Source: Aureitalea sp. L0-47
GTDB taxonomy: Bacteria > Bacteroidota > Bacteroidia > Flavobacteriales > Flavobacteriaceae
Assembly (NCBI RefSeq): GCF_026126405.1
Contig: NZ_JAFMTQ010000010.1
Location: 1-64,000 of the forward strand
Length of the DNA stretch: 64,000 nucleotides
Direction of reading: 5' to 3'
Positions 51,782 to 60,448 of this stretch are shown piece after piece. The notes under the pieces are model-generated. The model was not told the DNA's origin. It did no database searches and saw nothing but the letters and a program-made list of their open reading frames with translations. The position numbers and the translations under genes were made by a program. Within the stretch, counting starts at the first letter, position 1; each line of letters opens with the position of its first letter.

Positions 51782-52167
51782 GAACCATATTTTTATTGGC
51801 ATTTACATTTTTACTGATCTCGTGTAAACAGCATGTATCCGAAGTGGTAGAAACTGATGAGACCAGGATCGAGCACCTGGTATTTTTCTCATTGAAGGAC
51901 AGTGTGTCTGCAGAGGAAATTCAAAGTTTTAAGGAGCTACTAAAAACTTTAGTGGAAATTGATGGTGTTTCTGAAGTGGAAGTGAGTAGTCGTACCGATG
52001 TCGGCGACTCGCGGACACTTGATTACGATTTACTTATGGAAATCGAATTCACATCAATTGCGAACCTGAAATCGTACGCGGATCATCCATATCATCTCAA
52101 GGTTCGGGATAGTTTAATGCCAGTGCTCGCGGCACCTCCCGCCACTTTCGATATGATCCCGGACTAG
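51778..52167 (+). CDS. Dabb-domain lipoprotein
   Basis: 129 residues from ATG 51778. A lipoprotein signal (MRTIFLLAFTFLLISC) puts the lipid Cys at residue 16. The rest is one Dabb (stress-responsive alpha/beta barrel) domain: RIEHLVFFSLKDSVSAEEIQSFKELLKTL, VEVSSRTDVGDSRTLDYDLLMEIEF, LKSYADHPYHLKVRDSLMPVL. The domain usually forms dimeric ferredoxin-like barrels; an envelope-anchored version is less common than the cytosolic one. The start overlaps the glycosyltransferase stop; the gene ends directly against the convergent TPR gene with no gap. Confidence 0.87.
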   Translation: MRTIFLLAFTFLLISCKQHVSEVVETDETRIEHLVFFSLKDSVSAEEIQSFKELLKTLVEIDGVSEVEVSSRTDVGDSRTLDYDLLMEIEFTSIANLKSYADHPYHLKVRDSLMPVLAAPPATFDMIPD

Positions 52168-53094
52168 CTAATACCGATTAGCCAGGTCGCTTTCTGCGGC
52201 AATATAGCCGAAGGAGGCCCAATCGTCCCCAGCCACAATGGCCTCGAAAATTTCCTTAGCTTTTTTACGCTCTCCATTGTAGAAATACCAGTTCCCAATG
52301 GCGTATTTCAATGCACTTCCCGAAGCACTGTCCTCGCCTCCCGGCTGGTATAGCGAATCAGGTTGTAAGATCCCTTTATACATCAAACAAGCTTTATGGT
52401 AGGCATCATTTTCGATGATGTCCATATCTTCCGTTATAGGCTCGAGATATTGGTCTGCAGTCTCCAGGCGTCCCATTCTCCGGTTGATCATGTAGATCCA
52501 ATGGGTTGCTGAAACTACATTATCCGGATTGGAAGATGTACCCAGGCATTTTTTGAAGGCTTCCAGGGCCTTATTAAAGTCCTGGTTCAGGTAGTGTGCC
52601 AATCCGAGATGGTAATAGATATTTCCATGCATAGTGCTTACGGGGGTGTTCCGTGCATTCGGCATACCGTCAGGTTCGGTCTGGTTTTCCTCGCCCTGGA
52701 TCAATTCGGCAGCCCGGGACAAGTCTTTTATTGCTTTGTCGAATTCACGCACAGATATGTACCTATGCCCGCGATGTCTCAATAAACGGGATTCATCCGG
52801 AAATCGTTTTAGCCCTTCAGAATAGACCCCGATTGCTTTTTGGTAGTCACCTTTGTAGGCCATAAATCTGCCGTACCAAATCGTGTTATCCAGATTGTTA
52901 GAGTCTTTTACGAAGGCTGCATTCTTTTCATTGAAACGGTCCATTAGTTTTTCCGAAGGAGAGGCAGACCGCAGGGTATCCCCCAGCAAACTTATCGCTT
53001 CGTAATGTTCGATGAAGTGTGTGTCCTCTTCAACCTTATTATTGTTGCAGGATAAGAGTACAATTGCGGATAGGAGTGGTAGTAATAATTTCAT
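52168..53094 (-). CDS. TPR-repeat lipoprotein
   Basis: 308 residues with a lipoprotein signal (MKLLLPLLSAIVLLSC, Cys16). TPR-like helices are visible from about residue 60: WYGRFMAYKGDYQKAIGVYSEGLKRFPDE, YISVREFDKAIKDLSRAAEL, YYHLGLAHYLNQDFNKALEAFKKCL, and KYAIGNWYFYNGERKKAKEIFEAIV near the end. It is an envelope-anchored protein-interaction scaffold of unknown partner. It stops directly against the Dabb gene on the opposite strand and diverges from the sigma-factor gene, with 120 nt between. Confidence 0.85.
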   Translation of the reverse strand: MKLLLPLLSAIVLLSCNNNKVEEDTHFIEHYEAISLLGDTLRSASPSEKLMDRFNEKNAAFVKDSNNLDNTIWYGRFMAYKGDYQKAIGVYSEGLKRFPDESRLLRHRGHRYISVREFDKAIKDLSRAAELIQGEENQTEPDGMPNARNTPVSTMHGNIYYHLGLAHYLNQDFNKALEAFKKCLGTSSNPDNVVSATHWIYMINRRMGRLETADQYLEPITEDMDIIENDAYHKACLMYKGILQPDSLYQPGGEDSASGSALKYAIGNWYFYNGERKKAKEIFEAIVAGDDWASFGYIAAESDLANRY

Positions 53095-53214
53095 CAGATT
53101 CGATTTATCCCTAAAGATAGTATTTCATAAAAAACTACTAAGTTGGGTTTGCTGCATATTTTTTTGATATTTTTATTACAATCCAGTATTTAAAACAAAC
53201 CAGTTATTGAAAGA

Positions 53215-53790
53215 GTGACTTCAGATAGTGAGTTGATTAGCTTGTTAAAAGGAAACAAGGCGAGTCGTAATAGGGCTATGGAAGCTATTTACAGAGCGAA
53301 TCGGGATATCATTTGTGCCTATGTGGTCTCGAATAGCGGTACGGAAGCTGAAGCCACGGATCTCTTCCAGGATTGCATGATACAATTTTACGACGCCGTA
53401 AAGAAAGGAGTTCCTTCCGAGGATAGCGCGATATCAGCCCAGCTTTACTCGATCGCGAAATCCGAATGGTCAAAACGATTAAATAAGAAACAAATATCCG
53501 AGCCGGAAGAATCTCAATCGACAGAGATTCGGAGAGATGGTTTGATTCCGCTTACGGATGAAGAAAGGCAGGATCAGATTCGGGAGATCATAGGTTTGAT
53601 GGGCTTTGATTGTAAGTATATCCTTATCGAATGTATTTATCACAAAACACCCTTGAAAGAAATTGCTTCTGAAGGAAATTTTGCAAATGAACAATTGCTG
53701 AGAAACAGGAAGTTTGAATGTTTAAAGAAACTGCGCGAACTAATGGTAGCACGCCCCGGGCTGCTGAAAATAACAGAATCCGATGAATGA
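53215..53790 (+). CDS. RNA polymerase ECF-type sigma factor
   Basis: 191 residues. The start is GTG 53215. Region 2 is visible as KASRNRAMEAIYRANRDIICAYVVSNSGTEAEATDLFQDCMIQFYDAVKKG (the DLFQDxMIxFYD stretch is the -10-binding helix of the group). A linker rich in Glu and Ser follows, and a region 4 helix-turn-helix ends in LKEIASEGNFANEQLLRNRKFECLKKLRELM. The region-4 recognition helix is short and the linker has two long charged segments, so it may be an unusual clade. It overlaps the next gene by 8 nt, which supports a sigma/anti-sigma pair. Confidence 0.83.
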   Translation: MTSDSELISLLKGNKASRNRAMEAIYRANRDIICAYVVSNSGTEAEATDLFQDCMIQFYDAVKKGVPSEDSAISAQLYSIAKSEWSKRLNKKQISEPEESQSTEIRRDGLIPLTDEERQDQIREIIGLMGFDCKYILIECIYHKTPLKEIASEGNFANEQLLRNRKFECLKKLRELMVARPGLLKITESDE

Positions 53791-54529
53791 AGAATTTGAA
53801 ATAGAGATTGAACGTTATATCAAAGGTGAAATGAGCAGTGAAGAGGTGATGAACTTTGAGCATAGACTGGAGCACGATCCCGAATTCAAGGAATCCTATG
53901 AAGCAACGCTAGCAGCCCACAAAGTGGTTGAGGAAGCTGGCCGACAAGAACTGAAGTACAATATGTGGTCTTATGAGAACACCCCCAAGAAACAAAAGAA
54001 GACTTTTAAAATTGGCAAACGTCTAATCGTCACAATTGTCGCTTCGATCGCAATCCTAATAGGGATGTCCACATTTCTGAACATAAAAGGGAACATGTCG
54101 GCATCGGAAGTGTTCGAAGCCTACTATCAACCCTATGATCCGCCTTCGGTGATTCGCGATAACTCCGGGGGAGGTTCGGAGAACTGGAACAGGGCGGCAC
54201 AGCATTATGCCGCGGGGAATTATGAGGATGCCTTGCGTTATTTTGAGATCGCTGAAGATAATATCCACTTCACCGTTGTTGAGTTTTACGAGGGTTTGAG
54301 CTATCTGCAGATGGATCATCCGGATTATTCGAACGCTTTGTATTATTTGAATGAAGTCCGACTGGAACAATCGGAGCTTAAAGAACAGGCTAATTGGTAT
54401 TACGCTCTAACTTTGCTGAAAGATGGGCAAACCAATGAGGCCGAAGAAGTTTTGAAAGAGATCGCCAGAGAACGCACTTACAATCATCGATGGGCTAAAG
54501 ACATCCTGAAAATCGATATAGAGAATTAA
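53783..54529 (+). CDS. Membrane anti-sigma-like protein with periplasmic TPR helices
   Basis: 248 residues. The N-terminal cytoplasmic part (1-75, EFEIEIERYIKGEMSSEEVMNFEHRLEHDPEFKESYE) matches the short helical anti-sigma domain pattern of Bacteroidota, without zinc-binding His and Cys residues. One membrane helix spans about residues 80-99. The outer part (about 130-248) is TPR-like: WNRAAQHYAAGNYEDALRYFEIAED, EFYEGLSYLQMDHPDYSNALYYLNEV, NWYYALTLLKDGQTNEAEEVLKEIA. It probably holds the sigma factor and senses an envelope signal through the TPR part. It overlaps the sigma gene by 8 nt. The target regulon is unknown. Confidence 0.8.
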   Translation: MNEEFEIEIERYIKGEMSSEEVMNFEHRLEHDPEFKESYEATLAAHKVVEEAGRQELKYNMWSYENTPKKQKKTFKIGKRLIVTIVASIAILIGMSTFLNIKGNMSASEVFEAYYQPYDPPSVIRDNSGGGSENWNRAAQHYAAGNYEDALRYFEIAEDNIHFTVVEFYEGLSYLQMDHPDYSNALYYLNEVRLEQSELKEQANWYYALTLLKDGQTNEAEEVLKEIARERTYNHRWAKDILKIDIEN

Positions 54530-54605
54530 TATCGGTAGCCAGACGAATCTTTAGTTGAGGTAAGTATTATTCAGATTTACTTATTCTGAATTATCCTTGT
54601 GGTTA

Positions 54606-57083
54606 TCAGATCCTGAATTTGTTGTTATTTACAAAGAAGATACTATTTACGAAGAGTAATTTCCCATTTTCCCAAAACGATCTGAATAGCACATCATCCA
54701 CGAAATAGATCACACTTCCTCTTCCCATACGTGTTTCGCCAAACACGAGGGAGTTCTTTAGGCCTGCCTTAGCCGAGTCACCTGAGTAACCACCAACACT
54801 TTCGGCTACTCCATCAATATAGCCAACGTTATAGCCATTATCCATGAAGGCGTATGAACTACTACTTCGCTTTAGGCTGAAATAAGTTTCGTCGTAACCG
54901 AATGCCATTGGATGGGTGGTATCCATGCTAACTTTGTAGATGCTTCCTGTGATGAAGTTGGTAACATTCTCACGTTCCCGTTGATCGTATGGTGTTAAGT
55001 TAGTATCCTCAGCATCTTCCTCCTCATCGGATTCGTTCCAATCCAGTGTGAAACCATCTTTGCCGGCAAAACTTCGGAGAGCACCGCCAATAGCTATTAC
55101 CTTTCCACCGCCTCTTATCCAGGACTTAAGATCATCCATGGTAGAGTCGTTCATTAGTCCGCCATACCATCCAGAAGGAAGAACGAGAACATCGTAATCG
55201 TCCAGCATGCTCACCCTGAAATTTTCTGTATTCATTGAGGTGACCGGGTAGTGGAACTGCTGCTCGAAGAAATGCCAGATCGTGCCGTAGCTAAGAGAGG
55301 ACGTGCCTTCACCCATTAGCACCGCGATCTTCTGGTTGTTCACCAATTTGATATCCGAAGAACCAAAATCTACACCATTATCGCTGAAACTGGTAGGTGA
55401 TGCGTAGAGTTGTCGGTTGTGTTTTGTGGCAATTTCGTTCACAATTTTATCGAACTCAGGATTGGTCCTGTTATCGCTTCGGGTGATCACCAGGCTGCCC
55501 TTGTCGAATGCTTTACCGCCAAAGCTAAGATCCTTTTCAGCGAAGCGAACCCTTATATTCTTCTGAAGTAATTCAGAAAGAAAACCTGCATCGTACATGC
55601 TCTTCCAGCTACTAATGTACCCGGGAGATGAAGGTGCCTGTGAGTTGCTAATATTATAGGTGGGTAGCTCCATATTGGCAGCTACTTTTGAAGTGGATGC
55701 AATGGCTTCCAGTCCATAAGCCCGCGGTAAACTCCATGCGGTAATATCGTAGGTGAGTGGCTCGTTCAGTTTAGCATCTGGCTCGAATAAGGTTTTTACC
55801 ATTTTTCCCTTTGGCTGATCTGTACTTACAACAAGTGCGCCATAGGAATTCATGCTGCCGTTATTTCCCGTTGAATATTTGTAACCGGATACTGTTCCTC
55901 CTGAGGAGAATCCATACCGGATCTCATGTTTTTTCAGCAGTTCAGTGAGGGCGTTGAGCTTATCAGCATTCCCTTTTAGCACATAGCTTTTGTACTTGAG
56001 GTTAGCATTCTGAAAGAACTTTTTGAATTCCGAATTCAGCTGTCCCGCATTTATGGAAGATACCTCTACCGTTGAAAGCGCTGTAGTGGTGTGGTGCGCC
56101 ACACGGTCGATAAGTGTGAGTTCGTAGCCTTCGTCTGTGTTAATGCCCAGTCCGGCGCGTCCGTGGCCTGCCTGCTCATAGGTCATACCTATTGCACCCA
56201 TGAACATTGGGTAAGTATCGCCATAACTAGGGTAAAGCAAATCAAATCGTTCACGGGTAAAGAACAACCAGCCTTCTCTGTCGAAATAACGGGCGTGATT
56301 CTTACCTACCATTTCCTGGAATTCTACTTGCCAGGGCGATACGATCTCGTGATAGGGTTGAGCGGCAGGCGCGAAATAATACGGTTCATTGATGCCTTGC
56401 TCATGAAAGTCCACATGCACATGCGGCATCCATTGGTTATAGACTTTAAGTCGGGAAGTAGTTTCAATTTGTGTGGCCCAAACCCAGTCGCGGTTGAGGT
56501 CGAAAAGGTAGTGATTTGGTCTTCCTCCTGGCCAGGGTTCGCTGTGCTCGGTGGCTTCCTGAAGTTTGTTGTAAGGTGTTGCTTTCACCTGGTTGTACCA
56601 GTTCGCATAACGGTCGCGGCCGTCAGGGTTGATGCACGGGTCGATGATCACTACGGTATTTTCAAGCCAGGCTTGTTTTTCAGTGATCAGTTTATACAGG
56701 GTGGTCATGGACGCTTCTGTACTTGAGGCCTCATTTCCGTGTACGTTGAAACTCAACCAAACTATGGCGATATCAGGATTGGCCGTTCCGTTTTCGAGTC
56801 CGATATTCTTTAAATTATCCCTTCTGATATTATCGAGGTTGGCCATGTTTGCTCCGGAAGTTATCACTGCATAGGTAAGCGGCCTGCGCTCATTTGTTCT
56901 TCCGTATTCATGATATTTCACCATATTGCTATTTGCGGCAACGTGTTCGAAATAATCGACCACATCGGAATGGCGAGAGAATTCTGTGCCTATTTCATAG
57001 CCCAGAAATTCCGAGGGAGATTGAAGTTGTGCAGTAAGGGAAACGGTAAATAAAAGAAGCAGAAACGCAGTATATCGCATCAT
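54606..57083 (-). CDS. Secreted M14-family zinc carboxypeptidase
   Basis: 825 residues with a signal peptide (MMRYTAFLLLLFTVSLTAQ). The M14 zinc site is visible: HGNEASSTEA (His and Glu of HxxE) and the third His in HVDFHEQG. The catalytic Glu is likely in the MTYEQAGHG stretch. Residues about 25-400 form the peptidase domain, and the rest is a DUF-type C-terminal region with VLVLPSGWYGGL and GKVIAIGG, a glutamine-amidotransferase-like fold (about 600-700). Such large M14 proteins are common in Bacteroidota and presumably trim peptides in the periplasm or at the surface. ATG 57083 or 57080 is the start. Confidence 0.9.
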   Translation of the reverse strand: MMRYTAFLLLLFTVSLTAQLQSPSEFLGYEIGTEFSRHSDVVDYFEHVAANSNMVKYHEYGRTNERRPLTYAVITSGANMANLDNIRRDNLKNIGLENGTANPDIAIVWLSFNVHGNEASSTEASMTTLYKLITEKQAWLENTVVIIDPCINPDGRDRYANWYNQVKATPYNKLQEATEHSEPWPGGRPNHYLFDLNRDWVWATQIETTSRLKVYNQWMPHVHVDFHEQGINEPYYFAPAAQPYHEIVSPWQVEFQEMVGKNHARYFDREGWLFFTRERFDLLYPSYGDTYPMFMGAIGMTYEQAGHGRAGLGINTDEGYELTLIDRVAHHTTTALSTVEVSSINAGQLNSEFKKFFQNANLKYKSYVLKGNADKLNALTELLKKHEIRYGFSSGGTVSGYKYSTGNNGSMNSYGALVVSTDQPKGKMVKTLFEPDAKLNEPLTYDITAWSLPRAYGLEAIASTSKVAANMELPTYNISNSQAPSSPGYISSWKSMYDAGFLSELLQKNIRVRFAEKDLSFGGKAFDKGSLVITRSDNRTNPEFDKIVNEIATKHNRQLYASPTSFSDNGVDFGSSDIKLVNNQKIAVLMGEGTSSLSYGTIWHFFEQQFHYPVTSMNTENFRVSMLDDYDVLVLPSGWYGGLMNDSTMDDLKSWIRGGGKVIAIGGALRSFAGKDGFTLDWNESDEEEDAEDTNLTPYDQRERENVTNFITGSIYKVSMDTTHPMAFGYDETYFSLKRSSSSYAFMDNGYNVGYIDGVAESVGGYSGDSAKAGLKNSLVFGETRMGRGSVIYFVDDVLFRSFWENGKLLFVNSIFFVNNNKFRI

Positions 57084-57244
57084 TTTTGGTTTTGTTATAA
57101 GAGGCCTAAAGGTAACAGAAATTCTCTTTATGCCGGACTAAGGTGCTTCACTTTTAACAGGACATTCAGAAAGTTCTTCAGTCTGTGTTTTTTCGATACT
57201 GAATGAATTAACGTATTTTTAGAAATTGAGCGTTCAAAAGTGTT

Positions 57245-57252
57245 TATTTTTG
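57245..57252 (+). promoter_or_regulatory. -7 element of bshC
   Basis: TATTTTTG matches TAnnTTTG and ends 17 nt before ATG 57270. A TTG at 57225-57227 gives a 17-nt spacer. Confidence 0.5.
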
Positions 57253-57269
57253 AATGATTTTTCGTGCCT

Positions 57270-58862
57270 ATGCCAATAGAAACCATTCCCTACCGAAAGA
57301 CGGGCTATTTTTCCAAATTGATCTGCGACTACCTCGATCGGGAATCGGCATTGGATGAATTCTACCATCGATTTCCTTCGGAGTCGGAGTTTCAGGCTCA
57401 GATTTCAGAAAGAGAAAACTTCAGCAAAGAAAAAAGAGAAGTTTTGGTTGGACGATTGAAGGAGCAATACAAAGACCTGTCTGTTTCCGACGCGACCAGG
57501 ACTAACATCGATTCTCTTTCCGAACTTACCACTTTCACTATCACTACAGGTCACCAATTGAATTTGTTCACAGGACCACTGTACTTTTTGTATAAGATCT
57601 TTTCTGTGATCAATCTTTCGGAACAAATGAACGAGATGTATAATGATAAACACTTTGTTCCCTTGTTCTGGATGGCCAGTGAAGATCACGATTTCGATGA
57701 AATAAACTATTTCCGCCTGCACGGTAAGAAACTTCAGTGGAATCGCGATGCCGGCGGTGCTGTAGGTGAACTGTTGACGGATGGACTCGAGAAGGTACTC
57801 GAACTGTTCAAACAAGAAGTGGGAAACCATGAGTTTGCGGAGAATATTGCGGAACTTTTTAAGAAAGCGTACTTACACCACGAGACTTTGACCGAGGCGA
57901 CCAGATACCTTGGTAATGAGCTATTCAAAGAGTACGGACTTGTTATCGTTGATGGTAATGATTCAGAACTAAAGAGAGCATTCGTTCCATATGCCGAAAT
58001 GGAACTTCGGGAGCATAAATCTTTTAAGGCAGTAAGCGAGACAGGTACAAAATTGAAGTCGCTGGGCTATAAGGAACAAGTGAGTCCCAGGGAAATCAAC
58101 TTATTCTACATAACCGATGGGCTGCGGGAACGGATCATCGAACAGGATGGACGTTTTCATGTAAATAATAGTCAGATAGATTTCAGCAAAGAAGAGATCC
58201 TGGAGGAACTAAAGTCACATCCGGAACGTTTTTCACCTAATGCGTTACTTCGACCTTTATACCAGGAGGTAATACTACCCAACTTGTGTTATGTAGGTGG
58301 AGGAGGTGAACTGGCATATTGGCTGCAGTTGAAGGCTTATTTTGACTCTGTTGAGGTTCCCTTTCCAATGCTTCTACTTCGGAATTCTGTGTTGTTGATC
58401 AATGACAAACAACTTCAGAAATTAAAAAAACTGAATGCCTCAATAGAAGAGCTGTTCTTACCAACTCTCGAACTGGAAAATTTGCATGCTGAACGTCTTT
58501 CGGAAATTGATATCGATTTTACAAAGCAGCGCACATTCCTCAAGGAACAGTTTGCTTCCTTATATGAAGTTGCCAAGAAGACAGATGCTTCCTTTCTTGG
58601 AGCCGTTGCGGCACAGGAGAAAAAACAACTCAACGGACTCGATAAACTGGAAAAGCGCTTGTTAAAAGCCCAACGAAGGAAGTTGAACGACCAATTGAAG
58701 CGGCTTACCGATTTGCAGGAAGATCTCTTCCCGGGAGGGCACTTACAGGAACGCGAGATGAATTTTTCAGAATTTTACCTGGAGATGGGTCCGAAACTAC
58801 TGGAAACCATAAAAAGCGAGCTCGATCCACTCGTTAATAAGTTGTCTGTAATTCGCCTTTAA
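57270..58862 (+). CDS. bshC: Bacillithiol biosynthesis cysteine-adding enzyme BshC
   Basis: 530 residues from ATG 57270. Family stretches: ETIPYRKTGYFSKLICDYL, TFTITTGHQLNLFTGPLYFLYKIFSVI, HFVPLFWMASEDHDFDEINYF, FSPNALLRPLYQEVILPNLCYVGGGGELAYWLQL, and a long coiled-coil C-terminus. BshC adds Cys to GlcN-malate in the last step of bacillithiol synthesis, the low-molecular-weight thiol of many Bacteroidota. bshA and bshB are not in the window. It is followed 49 nt later by guaA on the same strand. Confidence 0.93.
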   Translation: MPIETIPYRKTGYFSKLICDYLDRESALDEFYHRFPSESEFQAQISERENFSKEKREVLVGRLKEQYKDLSVSDATRTNIDSLSELTTFTITTGHQLNLFTGPLYFLYKIFSVINLSEQMNEMYNDKHFVPLFWMASEDHDFDEINYFRLHGKKLQWNRDAGGAVGELLTDGLEKVLELFKQEVGNHEFAENIAELFKKAYLHHETLTEATRYLGNELFKEYGLVIVDGNDSELKRAFVPYAEMELREHKSFKAVSETGTKLKSLGYKEQVSPREINLFYITDGLRERIIEQDGRFHVNNSQIDFSKEEILEELKSHPERFSPNALLRPLYQEVILPNLCYVGGGGELAYWLQLKAYFDSVEVPFPMLLLRNSVLLINDKQLQKLKKLNASIEELFLPTLELENLHAERLSEIDIDFTKQRTFLKEQFASLYEVAKKTDASFLGAVAAQEKKQLNGLDKLEKRLLKAQRRKLNDQLKRLTDLQEDLFPGGHLQEREMNFSEFYLEMGPKLLETIKSELDPLVNKLSVIRL

Positions 58863-58900
58863 TTTTTGTAAAAAGTTATAAGCAAAAAACTTTTTTAATT

Positions 58901-58908
58901 TACTTTTG
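58901..58908 (+). promoter_or_regulatory. -7 element immediately before guaA
   Basis: TACTTTTG matches TAnnTTTG and ends only 3 nt before ATG 58912. If it is used, transcription would begin at or very near the start codon. No TTG is seen at a standard -33 spacing. Confidence 0.4.
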
Positions 58909-58911
58909 CCT

Positions 58912-60441
58912 ATGCACAATACCGTCCTCATTTTAGACTTTGGATCGCAGTATACCCAGTTGATTGCAAGACGTGTACGGGAGTTGAATATTTACTGTGA
59001 GATCCACCCTTATCACCACATTCCGGAGAATATAGATTTTTTCAAAGCCGTGATCCTATCCGGTAGCCCTTTTTCGGTGCGCGCCGAGGATGCTCCGCAT
59101 CCCGACCTTTCCGCAATAAAGGGCCACAAACCCCTGCTAGGGGTTTGTTACGGCGCGCAGTACCTGGCGCATTTTAACAATGGGAACGTGGCTCCTTCCG
59201 ATATTCGTGAGTACGGACGCGCAAAGCTCGAGACCATTTACGACCATTCAGGCTTGTTTGCCGGAATCCCGGAAAACACCCAGGTGTGGATGAGTCATAG
59301 TGATACCATCGCCGAACTTCCCGATGGCGGCGTGCGACTGGCAAGCACAAGGGATGTTGCTAATGCGGCTTACAGAATAGAGGGCGAAGATACCTATGCT
59401 ATTCAATTCCACCCGGAGGTGTATCATACAACCCACGGAAGACAGTTACTCGAGAATTTCCTGGTACACATTGCGGGAATAAAACCCGACTGGACCCCGG
59501 CGGCTTTCGTAGAGGAAACTGTGGAAATGCTTAAAGAAAAAGTAGGTGATGGAAAGGTAATCCTTGGTCTTAGTGGTGGAGTGGACTCTTCGGTAGCAGC
59601 TGTATTGTTGCACAAGGCCATTGGTAAGAACCTGTACTGCATCTTTGTGAACAACGGATTACTTAGAAAGAACGAGTTTCAGGATGTTCTGGATCAGTAC
59701 GATCACATGGGCTTAAATGTAAAAGGAGTTGATGCTTCGGCACGTTTCTTGGATGCGCTAAGAGGAATTGAAGATCCGGAGGCGAAGAGAAAGGCTATTG
59801 GCGGGATGTTCATTGATGTATTCGACGATGAAGCACACCTGGTGGAAGATGTAGATTGGTTGGCCCAGGGAACTATTTATCCGGACGTGATAGAAAGTGT
59901 TTCGGTGAACGGTCCCTCGGTAACGATAAAATCGCATCACAATGTTGGAGGTTTACCGGATTTTATGAAATTGAAGATAGTAGAACCTTTGAAAATGTTG
60001 TTTAAAGATGAGGTTAGACGAGTGGGCGCCGAACTAGGTATCGATAAGAACCTGCTCGGCCGTCATCCCTTTCCGGGGCCTGGTTTGGCGATCCGTATCC
60101 TGGGTGATATCACAGAGGAAAAAGTTCGTATCTTACAGGAAGTAGATCACATTTTTATCAACGGATTACGTAAATGGGATCTCTACGATAAGGTATGGCA
60201 GGCCGGCGCCATGCTGTTGCCTATTCAAAGTGTTGGAGTAATGGGGGATGAACGCACTTACGAACGCGTTGTTGCACTTCGTGCAGTAGAAAGTACCGAT
60301 GGAATGACCGCCGACTGGGTAAATTTACCCTACGAGTTTCTCCAGGAAACCAGCAATCACATAATAAACCGTGTGAAAGGCGTTAATAGAGTAGTGTACG
60401 ATATCAGTTCCAAGCCTCCTGCGACCATCGAATGGGAATAA
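58912..60441 (+). CDS. guaA: GMP synthase (glutamine-hydrolysing)
   Basis: 509 residues from ATG 58912. The N-terminal class I glutamine amidotransferase has the nucleophile Cys79 in GVCYGAQ and the His-Glu pair in FHPEVYHT. The ATP pyrophosphatase domain has the PP-loop [11 protein letters not shown], and the C-terminal dimerisation domain contains [13 protein letters not shown] and [12 protein letters not shown]. GuaA converts XMP to GMP, the last step of guanine nucleotide synthesis. A TTG at 58906 is in frame but lies within the -7 element. The LysM gene follows 7 nt later. Confidence 0.97.
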   Translation: MHNTVLILDFGSQYTQLIARRVRELNIYCEIHPYHHIPENIDFFKAVILSGSPFSVRAEDAPHPDLSAIKGHKPLLGVCYGAQYLAHFNNGNVAPSDIREYGRAKLETIYDHSGLFAGIPENTQVWMSHSDTIAELPDGGVRLASTRDVANAAYRIEGEDTYAIQFHPEVYHTTHGRQLLENFLVHIAGIKPDWTPAAFVEETVEMLKEKVGDGKVILGLSGGVDSSVAAVLLHKAIGKNLYCIFVNNGLLRKNEFQDVLDQYDHMGLNVKGVDASARFLDALRGIEDPEAKRKAIGGMFIDVFDDEAHLVEDVDWLAQGTIYPDVIESVSVNGPSVTIKSHHNVGGLPDFMKLKIVEPLKMLFKDEVRRVGAELGIDKNLLGRHPFPGPGLAIRILGDITEEKVRILQEVDHIFINGLRKWDLYDKVWQAGAMLLPIQSVGVMGDERTYERVVALRAVESTDGMTADWVNLPYEFLQETSNHIINRVKGVNRVVYDISSKPPATIEWE

Positions 60442-60448
60442 AAATACT

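Noticed and set aside
54569-54591. Hairpin ATTCAGA/TCTGAAT between the anti-sigma and M14 genes as a terminator
   Set aside because: A 7-bp A/T-rich stem with no T-run after it on either strand is too weak to call.
56091-56726. 211-codon plus-strand open frame opposite the M14 peptidase
   Set aside because: It mirrors the zinc-peptidase coding region, has many hydrophobic and Val-rich stretches by codon reflection and no start context.
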